From Mesostigma viride (taxonomy: Eukaryota; Streptophyta; Mesostigmatophyceae; Mesostigmatales; Mesostigmataceae): a DNA stretch of 60,000 bases. Positions 1-12,600 of this stretch are shown one piece after another. Location: NCBI GenBank assembly GCA_009746045.1, contig RPFO01000106.1, positions 1,697,711 through 1,757,710 of the forward strand, written 5' to 3'. The translations under genes were made by a program, and so were the position numbers. Numbering within the stretch: the stretch's first letter is position 1; each line of letters starts with the position of its first letter. The notes below the pieces were generated by a model. That model had not been told where the DNA came from. It made no database searches and saw nothing but the letters and a program-made list of their open reading frames with translations.

Positions 1-1600
1 AACCTAGCCTGCAGGCGTAGGATGCGAGCCTGCCGCCTGCTCTGGGTACTCGGTGGGGCTTGGGCAACGAAGCGGCGGAGAAAATCCACGTAACGTTGTA
101 TACTGCATATTTTACTGCTTAAAACTTAACTGTTCTGGCCCGAGATACCGGCACCACCATGTCTCTCAATCGGCTACCTAGGCCGATGCATGGGGGTGGA
201 GCTGGAGGGGTCTTTTTAGAGGCTGTCCCCGAAGCCTGTTAGCCGCGAGCCGACGGTGTACTGCCTATGTAGAACCTGAGGGGGCAGTGCGTTTGCTGCC
301 CCTAGATTCTAGGTCGTCGGTATTGATACGAATACCATTAGAGAAAGCCGGCATGAGAGAAGGCCGGCCGTCTCTGCCCCTTCTCGTTGTGCATCACCAG
401 GGATTACAAGCACCCTAGTTTTTAGTGTGCTCCGCGACTCCCCAGCGGGAGCGCGTGTCTAATTAATTAAGCCTGGAAACCAGTCGAGGCGAGGCGTACC
501 TGCACACTGCGCTCCCCGGGGGCTTTCCCCTTCTGCCTGGCCGCCACGACTGCGGCATGCGACCATCCCTGGCTCCTTGCCTTGAGCTGGGCAGGCGTGT
601 AGTCGTCGTCGAGGCTGAGGGGCTTGCCCCACAGCAGTCGGCGATTCTCCAGCACCCGGCGTATGTCGTGCAGCGACGCCATGGTTACTAGCACCAGTCC
701 CAGCGGTCCGGGCAGTCGGATGGCGCGTTCCAGTGTAACGTGGTTGCTGAGCTGCAGCAGCCCCAAGAAGGCCGGGCCACGCAGCTGGGTGGTGAGTTGC
801 TCTGCAGTCTTGTTCCTGTCAACCGGGTAGCCCTTGATGATGATATTGCGTTGGCGTAGCTGGGCCACATTCTGGGATACAACAGCGGTAGCCGCAGACC
901 TGGCGGCCTCGTGGACGATGCTAGTCAGGTTCTTGCTGGTCATGTCCGCGAACGTGACTGCCTTCTTGGGCGGGGCCGCCATTGCAGCCTGGAGCTGCAG
1001 CAGGGAAGCTGTCGTAGCCGCGGATGCATCCGCCATAGTCTTGATGTCGCCCTGCATGGAAGCGAGGGCTGTAGACAGGCTGTGCAACGTTGCCTGAACG
1101 TCGTCGGCTGGGGCTGGGGCTGGAGCAGCGATGGCCGGGGCCAGCGGCTCACAGAGTTCAGGGCAGAACAAAAAGAGGCAGGCAGCTCGGATCTTGGGAA
1201 TCGGCCACTCGATCCAGTCCTCGATGAATCGTTCGGGCATAGCTCCCTCGAAATCGCAAACCGGGGCATCGTGTTTTGGGCGGATCGTGAGAACACGAAG
1301 TAGCTCGGCTTTGGTGCGTTTGCTGGCGAAAAGATCATCGATGGCAGCGATCGAACAGTTTGACGCCGGACAGGCGAGGGGTTGCAGGCAGGTAGGTGCG
1401 AGCAAAAGGGTCGGCAGGATGAGGTTCCGTCGTCTCCCCAACCGCGGCAGGGGTGTCGTCATCCGCCATAGCTTCCGTCGTTTTGGGCCGTTTGTGCACG
1501 TCTTGCGTGTTTGCTGCACGGTTTTCGGCGAGCACTGTTTCCAAGCTGAGAGCGGAGGGTGGGGCCGCCATTGTGACGCAAAGGATACGTCTAGCGAGCA
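1..1600 (-). mobile_element. LINE fragment carrying ORF1 (L1-type), running off the left edge
   Basis: The minus strand carries an ORF1-like gene (467-1571). Its ORF2 would lie at lower coordinates and is mostly outside the window. From 466 down to 1 I see no convincing endonuclease domain; a short open stretch near 1-110 on the minus strand could be the start of ORF2, but it is too short to judge. No poly(A) tail or target-site duplication can be assigned. Confidence 0.5.
467..1571 (-). pseudogene. LINE ORF1 protein (RRM/C-terminal RNA-binding type), frameshifted
   Basis: L1-type ORF1 proteins bind LINE RNA as nucleic-acid chaperones. The frame from 1519 to the TAA at 467 holds the diagnostic C-terminal half: an RNIIIKGYP strand, an LERAIRLPG segment, a RRVLENRRLLWGKPLSLDDDYTP stretch (shown here only as a pattern of basic residues then LDDD), and an AARQKGKAP tail. 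This is the order of the L1 RRM followed by the C-terminal domain. A natural-looking N-terminus (MAAPPSALSLETVLAENRA) starts at 1571 in another frame and stops at 1335. The two frames meet near 1345-1360, so one indel separates them. The middle section is Ala/Gln-rich and probably helical. The family assignment rests on pattern recognition and is moderately sure. Confidence 0.55.
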
Positions 1601-2312
1601 GCCATAGCTACGATCAATATCACGTATACTATTTCAATTTAATGATCGTTGTGGGGAGGCCTGTATTGTTTAGAACTAATCACTTGCATGGCATGTTGTA
1701 ATGAAGGATGCATCCACGGTGCCAAAGTCCGTAGGCGCCATGTATCACCAAATATGGCAAGCACAGTGCTTCGGGCAAGGGCGCCCGCACCACCGCAACC
1801 AGATAGGCACGATTCCTTGACGTTCATCCCATTCCGAATGGGCCACTCCATTGAGGATTTATATTTGAGGATTTTTGCACACGTGACGCTTTCGCGTGTT
1901 ATTAATTATGAATTAATCTAGTTTTACGGAGCTTACGGATAGATGGTGACTACCAGTTCTATTCTACCTATCTACTTCTATTCTAGCTACGTTATCCTAA
2001 AGGACATGGCACGTAACGGGTGGGGAGGATGAGTGATGGTGGTGATGATGGCAAAGTACAATCCAGAAAACCTACATGTGGCCCAGAACGTACATCCGTT
2101 GCCTTGTAAAAAAATGGTCTACAGAAGCTACCTAGTGTATCAATGAGACAACCTAGTGTGCTCTCATCGGTATAGTACAATATGGGAAATTTGTCCCAGA
2201 GCCAGCTTATCGATGAGACAACCCTGTGCGCAGGCCTGCGGCATGAAACGGCCTGGGCCATACGAGAAACTATAATTAGTCGTCTCACTCAATATAAAGC
2301 CAGCCTGTGTAC
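1572..2312. other. Intergenic, between LINE ORF1 and the 3' end of the cyclase gene
   Basis: I see no credible coding sequence. The segment should hold the 3' UTR of the minus-strand cyclase gene, but I could not identify a clear polyadenylation signal. Confidence 0.4.
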
Positions 2313-2603
2313 TCAGCGGCTATGAATGCTAATTTGTCTGGCGCAAAAGATATCGCCACTCTCGAACACAGTGCTATCCTGTCGTGCCAGCTCCATTTCC
2401 ATAGCTGTTGGCGAATGGGCGGTGTCGTCACCTTTGCCGTTGGAATAGATGGGTGTATACAAGGGCACGAACATGCCTGCAGGTGACATCAAATTGTCGA
2501 TTGCCAAGGGTATGCCAGTGTTTGCTGGGGATGAATTGTTGAACACCCGGGCGGCAATAAGCGGGCTTGCCACTTGCCACAATGGCACTGACGAGGAGAT
2601 GCC
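2313..2603 (-). CDS. Cyclase gene exon 10 (terminal exon)
   Basis: Acceptor CTGCAG, phase 0, 96 codons and TGA. It begins GISSSVPLWQV, which completes the C2 domain (in this family Lys is followed by GV-x-x-PVPVxQV-like sequence). The remaining about 80 residues form a Ser/Pro-rich tail without a recognised domain. Confidence 0.72.
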   Translation of the reverse strand, partial: GISSSVPLWQVASPLIAARVFNNSSPANTGIPLAIDNLMSPAGMFVPLYTPIYSNGKGDDTAHSPTAMEMELARQDSTVFESGDIFCARQISIHSR

Positions 2604-5600
2604 CTGCAGGTACCAGCAGAAAATGGTCACACATGGTAAAGTCAGCACAGGATGAGCTTGGCGGGTATGTCAGTTATCCACCAGGGGTACAACCGGACCC
2701 AAAACAAAATAAACAGTTGCTACACCCATAACCTACCTATTAGCCGCTGTCCTCCCACCAGACACATCGGGCAGCATTTCAGATAGTGGCTACCAGCAAA
2801 CGCACGTCCAGATAGTACCTAACTGACCCCCTGTCTGGGGGGCTAGGTCACGTAGTTGCTGGTTGACACGTTGCGACTTCTTGACAGCTCAGCCCGGATG
2901 CTAGTATCACCATTGACAAGACTATCAGCGTTCTTTCCAGTTCACAAGGTTATCCATGCCTGAAGTAAATGCATCATGCCATGTATCCATCAGAGGAGGC
3001 ACTATCATTGGCTTGTGTATCGAGTGTTTTCAATGGCTTCCTTTGACCCTCACACAACCGCCAACATCAAAGTAATGGCGTGACGTCAAGATGACCCTTC
3101 ATGGACAAGGGCGAGCATGGTTAAATGTTGAGAAGCAAGGGGAGTCCGCATGCCCAGACCAACACCTCGCAAGCATGCAAAGGCGCACCCGCAATCCCAC
3201 TTGGAACTGTGGCTATCTTCCATGCAGGCATGTACACACAAGCACGTCCTCATAATGGCTGAGACACGGGGACATAGTGACCTCGACAGGATATTACAAA
3301 AGCCATGTACTGAGGGCACAGACACGGTCGCAGGGGCCTTTCTTGCCCTTCCGGGAAAGCTGCAGCAAAAGAATACCGGGGTCGCGGGGGTATGTTATAG
3401 TGATGATAGGACCACTGGAGGGTAACCTTTGAAACTAGATGAATGGTCGCATACCTTCAAGGAGCGAGAGCCAATGGAGATGAACGCCACGGGTGGCTCG
3501 CGGAGGTCTTCCCCCTCCTTGTAGTGCAACTTCTTCCAAGCCTCGCCGTAGGCCTCTGCAGCTTCACTATGGCACAGTGTCTGGCCCGGGTTTGCGTACG
3601 ACGCGATGCGCGCGGCGCGGTTCATGAGAGGGCCAAAGTAGGCGGCACGCCCGGTGCTGCCATGTGGCAGGCAGCGGGTGGGGACGCCCCAGTAAAAGCC
3701 ACACTTGATGCGCAGGCCGCTGCATGGTACAATGTGGGGGAAAAGCATAATAGAAACGAGGGCGGCAAATTCAATTTCAAATTTCAAAAGCCATAGTTTT
3801 CATATCAGTTTCGTGACAGATTTACTAGGACAGTTTGTACCGTTACACGATGTTAAGTACCCTGTGGGGCATCAGGAGAGCTGCATGTGTCAGTGACCAC
3901 GCAACGCTTACACGGGCAATGTCATTAAATTAGCGCAAGTGACCACCATCAAAATACAGTACTGGGCTGAACATGGGAAATCGTTGTCGAGCAACAATTC
4001 TGCCAACTGTAGGTCTCAGCCACCAGTTCGGTGAATGGAGATCATAAGTAACAGCACCGTTGACCATTGCACGGTAAGACACTGGTCAAGGGAGCAAAAA
4101 ATATATGTATAGTAGTATAATTATATCATAACATAGATCATATCATAGCGCTAATGAGAAGTAAGCACGAATAGTAAAGCTCCTCATACACAGGCCATGT
4201 ATCAAGAAGACTACCAGCGCAGGCCATATATGTAGAAATTAAGATGTCAGGCCCAGGTAAATGGCGCCTGCATTTGCTATTGGTGGACGCAGCAGAGATA
4301 ATCTAAATCGCTGCATAACCGCCTCAGGACCAGGTTATGAGGGGATCACCGCTCCAGGTACTCGGAGCGGCATAAGAGATATCCCAGCAGGTGCGCCCCA
4401 GGGTGTAACCCTTTGAAGCTGGAGACGCGGACAAAGCAGCAGTTAATTGACGGAGCAGCAGTTCATTGACCACTGCAAAATTGCCAAACTATTGACAAAG
4501 AAACATGCACTTCCCGCTGATAACCCGGATGAAGACACCCGCTCAGATTGGTTACTGCTATAGAGAAGCTTTGATGGATGGATGCATCCAGTCCACTAGT
4601 TACAGCATGCTTTTGAGGCCCACTCACCAGAACAACCATTCAATGCCACCTCACCAGAATAAAGACCTAAGAGCCACTTACCGGGCAAACACTTTGCGGC
4701 CTGGTGATAGTGTACTCACCGGAACAGCCACGAATCGGAGGCGGACGGCTGGGCCACCACATGCATTGGGCTGGGATCAGTATCGCCATTCTCCGTGACA
4801 AGCGGCAGCGGAACCGGCTGCGCTTCCGGCTCTGCAAGAATGCTCTCGGGCCATGGAAGTGCCATCGAGCCCACCTGGAGCGCCTGGCTGAACTGGACGG
4901 CATCCACCAGACTGCCGAACGCCAGCAGAAAATCGCCATTCCTCTCCTCGCACTCATAGCCGTGGTGTGTGCGTACGAGCTCGCGCGTGAAGGATTTAAG
5001 CGTGGCTAGTGCGGGCTCAAATTCGGGGTTCTGCTTGAGACATGCGCTTGGCTTGACAAAGGTGAACATGATGCACACAGGGTCGCCAGGCACAACACCC
5101 CGGACATAGCTGTCCGCAACAGGGGCATCGAAGAACGATGGGGACAGCTGCTGGTGAGAACGCAGTGGGGCGAACGGCGCCCGCTTTTGCAGGGATTGTG
5201 GGAGCACCTCAAGCAGCTGCATGGGTGGCAGTGCATCCCCTAGCAAATGCTCCCCAAGGTGATGCACCACCAGGTGCAAGTTGGTGACCTCCGAGGGCAG
5301 CAGAGCAGCCCATGTGCTGCCTGACACGAGCACCTGGCCACCCTGGGCGGCGGCGTTGACGATGGCCCGGGCCACATCCACAACACATCCCTCATAACGA
5401 CGCCGACTGCTTGTGGAATGGCGGAAATTTGCGTCTGGGACGCCCAGGTGGATGCCCATGCGCACGCGCAGACCCCGAAAGAGGGTCGTGCCATCAGGCC
5501 CAAGGACAAACTGTCCCATCTGGTGTGTCTGGAGGCTTCTTGGCCAAGTGCACAGCAGCTTGGAGTGGAAGGGGTTGATTCCTTTGGGGGCGAGCAGGGT

Positions 5601-6622
5601 CTCTGGGTGGAGGAGGGCGAGCTGTACCTCGCACGCCCAGCGGATCGCATCGCCCGCACGGTGGAAGATAACCTCAAAGGAGTCGCCCTCAGTATTACAC
5701 TCATAGCCGTGGTGGATGCCCAGGAGCAAGCGCAGCACCTGCGTCATGGAGGAGAATCGAGGAATATGTCAACGAATAATGTTGTTCCTTTTTGAATAAA
5801 AGATTTGAGGAAAACTTTGCAAATGGGCACGCACAGTACCATGTCAGTAATGAACGAGGATTACGGTTATACTATTTAACTGTAACGTGCTAAGAAATAC
5901 CACATAAGGGATTACTACTATACTTGCTATGAAGGGCTCAAGAGGATGGCTTTCAAGACAAATGCCAGCAACCCCTGTGATATATGGGGCGGCAAAATGC
6001 GGTCTATAAGGAGACCAAGAGACCGCCAAAATGTGTCCACTGGTTGCGCAGAGACAGCTTCGCCAGGTATGAGACAGGCTCAAGACCACCAGTACAACTT
6101 TGTACAGTACATCAGACTCAAAGTCCGCCACAAAATATCTGATGATTACGGCGCCGGCGCCTCACGCGCGCTGCCACGGATGCACAAATAAACAGAGGTG
6201 ATGGTGCGCGTCTGGAGAAAAAACACATTAACAGCAAAAAAGCTTACTCGGTGGTGGACTTGGAGGGATTGGTCCATCATCTCAGGGTCATGTTCCCACA
6301 GCTCGGTGGAGCCTTGAATCTGTACAAGGGCGGACGTCACAATGTGACCAGTCAGTCGGCCGGTTTTTGCAAGCAAGTTGAAACCACTTGTACGGTCGAC
6401 AACTCAGGGTTTTCACACAGCAGGTAATTGTTGTTTAGCAGATAGATAGTATGCGGCGAATCGTAGTAGTAGTTAGCAAGTAAATCTGTTTTAAAATATA
6501 TACTACTTAAAGACGATTGGATATGTGCAATAGCTTTTGATGTTTACAGTACTACACAGTCTCCCCCCACCTCTGCCCCTCCACCCCCCACCCCCACCCC
6601 TTCCTTCCCACCTGCTCACTCC

Positions 6623-6667
<45 letters not shown>

Positions 6668-9600
6668 ACCCCCCCCCACCCCCCCCCCCCCCCCCGCCCG
6701 CCCGCCGCCCGCCCGCCCGCCCCCCTCCCTCCCTCCTCCCTGGATACATATTGAACATTTATATATAAATAAACTTTATAGTAACATATATATTGATCAA
6801 GGATAAATACTTCCATGAATTACCAAAACAATGTAGGGGAAGTAGATGAACAATAGAAACATGGAGCCCAAGCCAGCCGAAGGGATGGCAAACAATGAAA
6901 AGCACAAATGAAATATAGACAAGAATATTAGAATACTTCGTACCCGCTTGCTCACCATAGTCACCAGCATCCTTATTAAAACAATAAGTGGATGCATAAA
7001 GACAGGTAGCGGTTACAGAACCGCTAGTAAGAACTCCATAGACATGGCTCGCAATTACCCTCGCAAGACCAGGCCACCAAAGAGGGAGGGTGGGTGGGAC
7101 AAGAAAAAGGACCACAACCATGGCATTATGCCGCCAAAGTAGTCAAACTGCACTAGCACGGAGCTGACATCAGCAACTGACCTTCACTTATCATGTCAAC
7201 CTGAGAATGTAGTGACACCCACCGTACCACAAAATCAACACCAATCAAATTCCCAGCGAAAGGTTCTAACTATCATTTAACAAACCGGTTCAACAAACCC
7301 GGCCCTGTCAAACTTGAAGCTTAAGAGTGTTTCAAGATTGTAGCAAAGTAGGGCCACTGCCCCTACTAACAACTTCAGGTCGCCAGCCAAGCCAAATCCA
7401 GTTACATCTGCCAGGCCGGCCCGATTCAGCCGACCCTCCAGGCGGCTCAATCCTTTAAAACATACACACACATATATGTATTAATTGGGAATGATAATTT
7501 ACTCAAGTGAGAGGAAAACATATACTACTATAAGCTTACACACATACCGGTCCAGATTCTCCAGATTTCTGGCCTGCGCTGGCTTTCTCATTGATATATA
7601 TCCCACACGTGCAGTCCACTATAGTGAGAGGAAACATAGTAGTATACAGACATATATACATTCCAGAACGCCAATTTACTCAAATTAGAGGCAACGTATA
7701 CATGCAAACATGCATAAACACACATATATATACATGCATACAAACGTACATAGCAGTAAAATAATGCAGTACATGCACATTGCACATTGCTACCAGACAC
7801 ATCAGTAAGACAACTCACATCCGTAAACACCATGATGATCTCAGAATCCGTCCCGAGGGACTGCCTCCGGGGTACAGAGACTGCCTCCCTGTCGACCAAC
7901 ATCCTCCGAACGGCGGCGATCGACCGTTTCCGCCAGAGGAACCACACCACAGGTACCAGCAACAACAATGACAGGCCGATGCCCAGCGCAATGCCAAGTG
8001 CCAGGCCCAGGTGGCTATCATCGTTGAGCTCACAGAACCGTCCCTTGGCCCCCTCGTGGCACACGCACCAGCCCTGCGAAGGCAACAGGCCCCCGGGGGT
8101 CTGTGCGTTCATCTGGGCGGTCGGGAACTGGCACCGCCCGCGCCCGGAGCAGGCGTCACTGCTGGCGTTGCCACCGCACCCGGGTGCGTAATCACAAACG
8201 GCAAATGATGTGTCGGTGCTGTTCTCTTCGAGCAATCGCCGACGGTACAAATGGCAGTCGGCTATTCGCTGCCACGCATGGGGGCTCATCGAGTCCCTTT
8301 TGCGCAGCCGGTCAGTCGGCACGGCGCCCTGGAAGAGTCGCTCCCCTTGCGTCTGCTGCGCCAGCTGGGCCGCCATGTACGAGATGTACGCCATCAGCTG
8401 GGTCTGTGACATGGCATGTCGGTTTTTCAAGAAAGGCTTTCAAGGGTCAGCATGGACAACAGTCAAGGATATGCAGGGATTAAAAAAACTATAGGGATAT
8501 GTAGGGATTAGGAAACTTTAGGCAGGGTGGCACCTGTGATGTCAAAACGCAAGAGGAATACATTAGCATCGTCCTTGCCTTTTGTGGAGATGATTTTTTG
8601 CTTAAGAAACAATGGGCTGCAGTAGTGCGCACGTGCTGCCGTGACACAGATGCCTGCCGTATGCAACACATACTAGTGCGAGGACTTAATTATAAGAACT
8701 TAGTTGGATGACTGGAGTTCTTTAGTGAGATGAAAGCCGCAACAAGGGCTGCCAATTTAGATTAAGCGACAATGCGCACAAACGTGGGGTTGGTGGCGAT
8801 TATACGGAGCATTGAGCAATCGGGTAGCCAGGGTACCGTGGACATGGCCGGGACGAGTGAGAAGAGCACGTGAAAGCACAACGCATCTGCAAGCCTTGTT
8901 GTGGGATCGCAGGGGACGCATGGCATGGCAGCGGCATGCAGCACCTTGGAGCAACGTGCGGGGGGGTAAGGTGCAGCAGATTGGGTGGGCATCACGGGTG
9001 GCGCGGCGTTGGTGGGAGGGCGGAGGAGCTTGAGGTGGAGCCAGCAAAACATGGTGCACAGGTTGGAATAGCAGGGGCAGGGGCAGGGGCAGGGGCAGGG
9101 GCAGGGGCAGGGGCAGGGGCAGGGGCAGGGGCAGGGGCAGGGGCAGGGGCAGGGGCAGGGGCAGGGGCAGGGGCAGGGGCAGGGGCAGGGGCAGGGGCAG
9201 GGGCAGGGGCAGGGGCAGGGGCAGGGGCAGGGGCAGGGGCAGGGGCAGGGGCAGGGGCAGGGGCAGGGGCAGGGGCAGGGGCAGGGGCAGGGGCAGCACA
9301 GGGGCAGGGGCAGGGGCAGCACAGGGGCAGGGGCAGGGGCAGGGGCAGGGGCAGGGGCAGGGGCAGGGGCAGGGGCAGGGGCAGGGGCAGGGGCAGGGGC
9401 AGGGGCAGGGGCAGGGGCAGGGGCAGGGGCAGGGGCAGGGGCAGGGGCAGGGGCAGGGGCAGGGGCAGGGGCAGGGGCAGGGGCAGGGGCAGGGGCAGGG
9501 GCAGGGGCAGGGGCAGGGGCAGGGGCAGGGGCAGCACAGGGGCAGGGGCAGGGGCAGGGGCAGGGGCAGGGGCAGGGGCAGGGGCAGGGGCAGGGGCAGG

Positions 9601-12600
9601 GGCAGGGGCAGGGGCAGGGGCAGGGGCAGGGGCAGGGGCAGGGGCAGGGGCAGGGGCAGGGGCAGGGGCAGGGGCAGGGGCAGGGGCAGGGGCAGGGGCA
9701 GGGGCAGGGGCAGGGGCAGGGGCAGGGGCAGGGGCAGGGGCAGGGGCAGGGGCAGGGGCAGGGGCAGGGGCAGGGGCAGGGGCAGGGGCAGGGGCAGGGG
9801 CAGGGGCAGGGGCAGGGGCAGGGGCAGGGGCAGCACAGGGGCAGGGGCAGGGGCAGGGGCAGGGGCAGGGGCAGGGGCAGGGGCAGGGGCAGGGGCAGGG
9901 GCAGGGGCAGGGGCAGGGGCAGGGGCAGGGGCAGGGGCAGGGGCAGGGGCAGGGGCAGGGGCAGGGGCAGGGGCAGGGGCAGGGGCAGGGGCAGGGGCAG
10001 GGGCAGGGGCAGGGGCAGGGGCAGGGGCAGGGGCAGCACAGGGGCAGGGGCAGGGGCAGGGGCAGGGGCAGGGGCAGGGGCAGCACAGGGGCAGGGGCAG
10101 GGGCAGGGGCAGGGGCAGCACAGGGGCAGGGGCAGGGGCAGGGGCAGGGGCAGGGGCAGGGGCAGGGGCAGGGGCAGGGGCAGGGGCAGGGGCAGGGGCA
10201 GGGGCAGGGGCAGGGGCAGGGGCAGGGGCAGGGGCAGGGGCAGGGGCAGGGGCAGGGGCAGGGGCAGGGGCAGGGGCAGGGGCAGGGGCAGGGGCAGGGG
10301 CAGGGGCAGGGGCAGCACAGGGGCAGGGGCAGGGGCAGGGGCAGGGGCAGGGGCAGGGGCAGCACAGGGGCAGGGGCAGGGGCAGGGGCAGGGGCAGGGG
10401 CAGGGGCAGGGGCAGGGGCAGGGGCAGGGGCAGGGGCAGGGGCAGGGGCAGGGGCAGGGGCAGGGGCAGGGGCAGGGGCAGGGGCAGGGGCAGGGGCAGG
10501 GGCAGGGGCAGGGGCAGGGGCAGGGGCAGGGGCAGGGGCAGGGGCAGGGGCAGGGGCAGGGGCAGGGGCAGGGGCAGGGGCAGGGGCAGGGGCAGGGGCA
10601 GGGGCAGGGGCAGGGGCAGGGGCAGGGGCAGGGGCAGGGGCAGGGGCAGGGGCAGGGGCAGGGGCAGGGGCAGGGGCAGGGGCAGGGGCAGGGGCAGGGG
10701 CAGGGGCAGGGGCAGGGGCAGCACAGGGGCAGGGGCAGCACAGGGGCAGGGGCAGGGGCAGGGGCAGGGGCAGGGGCAGGGGCAGGGGCAGGGGCAGGGG
10801 CAGGGGCAGGGGCAGGGGCAGGGGCAGGGGCAGGGGCAGGGGCAGGGGCAGGGGCAGGGGCAGGGGCAGCACAGGGGCAGGGGCAGGGGCAGGGGCAGGG
10901 GCAGGGGCAGGGGCAGGGGCAGGGGCAGGGGCAGGGGCAGGGGCAGGGGCAGGGGCAGGGGCAGGGGCAGGGGCAGGGGCAGGGGCAGGGGCAGGGGCAG
11001 GGGCAGGGGCAGGGGCAGGGGCAGGGGCAGGGGCAGGGGCAGGGGCAGGGGCAGCACAGGGGCAGGGGCAGGGGCAGCACAGGGGCAGGGGCAGGGGCAG
11101 GGGCAGGGGCAGGGGCAGGGGCAGGGGCAGGGGCAGGGGCAGGGGCAGGGGCAGGGGCAGGGGCAGGGGCAGGGGCAGGGGCAGGGGCAGGGGCAGGGGC
11201 AGGGGCAGCACAGGGGCAGGGGCAGGGGCAGGGGCAGCACAGGGGCAGGGGCAGGGGCAGGGGCAGGGGCAGGGGCAGGGGCAGGGGCAGGGGCAGGGGC
11301 AGGGGCAGGGGCAGGGGCAGGGGCAGGGGCAGGGGCAGGGGCAGGGGCAGGGGCAGGGGCAGGGGCAGGGGCAGGGGCAGGGGCAGGGGCAGGGGCAGGG
11401 GCAGGGGCAGGGGCAGGGGCAGGAGCAGGGGCAGGGGCAGGGGCAGGGGCAGGGGCAGGGGCAGGGGCAGGGGCAGGGGCAGGGGCAGGGGCAGGGGCAG
11501 GGGCAGGGGCAGGGGCAGGGGCAGGGGCAGGGGCAGGGGCAGGGGCAGGGGCAGGGGCAGGGGCAGGGGCAGGGGCAGGGGCAGGGGCAGGGGCAGGGGC
11601 AGGGGCAGGGGCAGGGGCAGGGGCAGGGGCAGGGGCAGGGGCAGGGGCAGGGGCAGGGGCAGGGGCAGGGGCAGGGGCAGGGGCAGGGGCAGGGGCAGGG
11701 GCAGGGGCAGGGGCAGCACAGGGGCAGGGGCAGCACAGGGGCAGGGGCAGGGGCAGGGGCAGGGGCAGGGGCAGGGGCAGGGGCAGGGGCAGGGGCAGGG
11801 GCAGGGGCAGGGGCAGGGGCAGGGGCAGGGGCAGGGGCAGGGGCAGGGGCAGGGGCAGCACAGGGGCAGGGGCAGCACAGGGGCAGGGGCAGGGGCAGGG
11901 GCAGGGGCAGGGGCAGGGGCAGGGGCAGGGGCAGGGGCAGGGGCAGGGGCAGGGGCAGGGGCAGGGGCAGGGGCAGGGGCAGGGGCAGGGGCAGGGGCAG
12001 GGGCAGGGGCAGGGGCAGGGGCAGGGGCAGGGGCAGCACAGGGGCAGGGGCAGCACAGGGGCAGGGGCAGGGGCAGGGGCAGGGGCAGGGGCAGGGGCAG
12101 GGGCAGGGGCAGGGGCAGGGGCAGGGGCAGGGGCAGGGGCAGGGGCAGGGGCAGGGGCAGGGGCAGGGGCAGGGGCAGGGGCAGGGGCAGGGGCAGGGGC
12201 AGGGGCAGGGGCAGGGGCAGGGGCAGGGGCAGGGGCAGGGGCAGGGGCAGGGGCAGGGGCAGGGGCAGCACAGGGGCAGGGGCAGGGGCAGGGGCAGGGG
12301 CAGGGGCAGGGGCAGGGGCAGGGGCAGGGGCAGGGGCAGGGGCAGGGGCAGGGGCAGGGGCAGGGGCAGGGGCAGGGGCAGGGGCAGGGGCAGGGGCAGG
12401 GGCAGGGGCAGGGGCAGGGGCAGGGGCAGGGGCAGGGGCAGGGGCAGGGGCAGGGGCAGGGGCAGGGGCAGGGGCAGGGGCAGGGGCAGGGGCAGCACAG
12501 GGGCAGGGGCAGGGGCAGGGGCAGGGGCAGGGGCAGGGGCAGGGGCAGGGGCAGGGGCAGGGGCAGGGGCAGGGGCAGGGGCAGGGGCAGGGGCAGGGGC

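Noticed and set aside
6552-6816. Pro-rich and Gly-rich open frames around the C44 run
   Set aside because: Homopolymer artefact inside intron 6.
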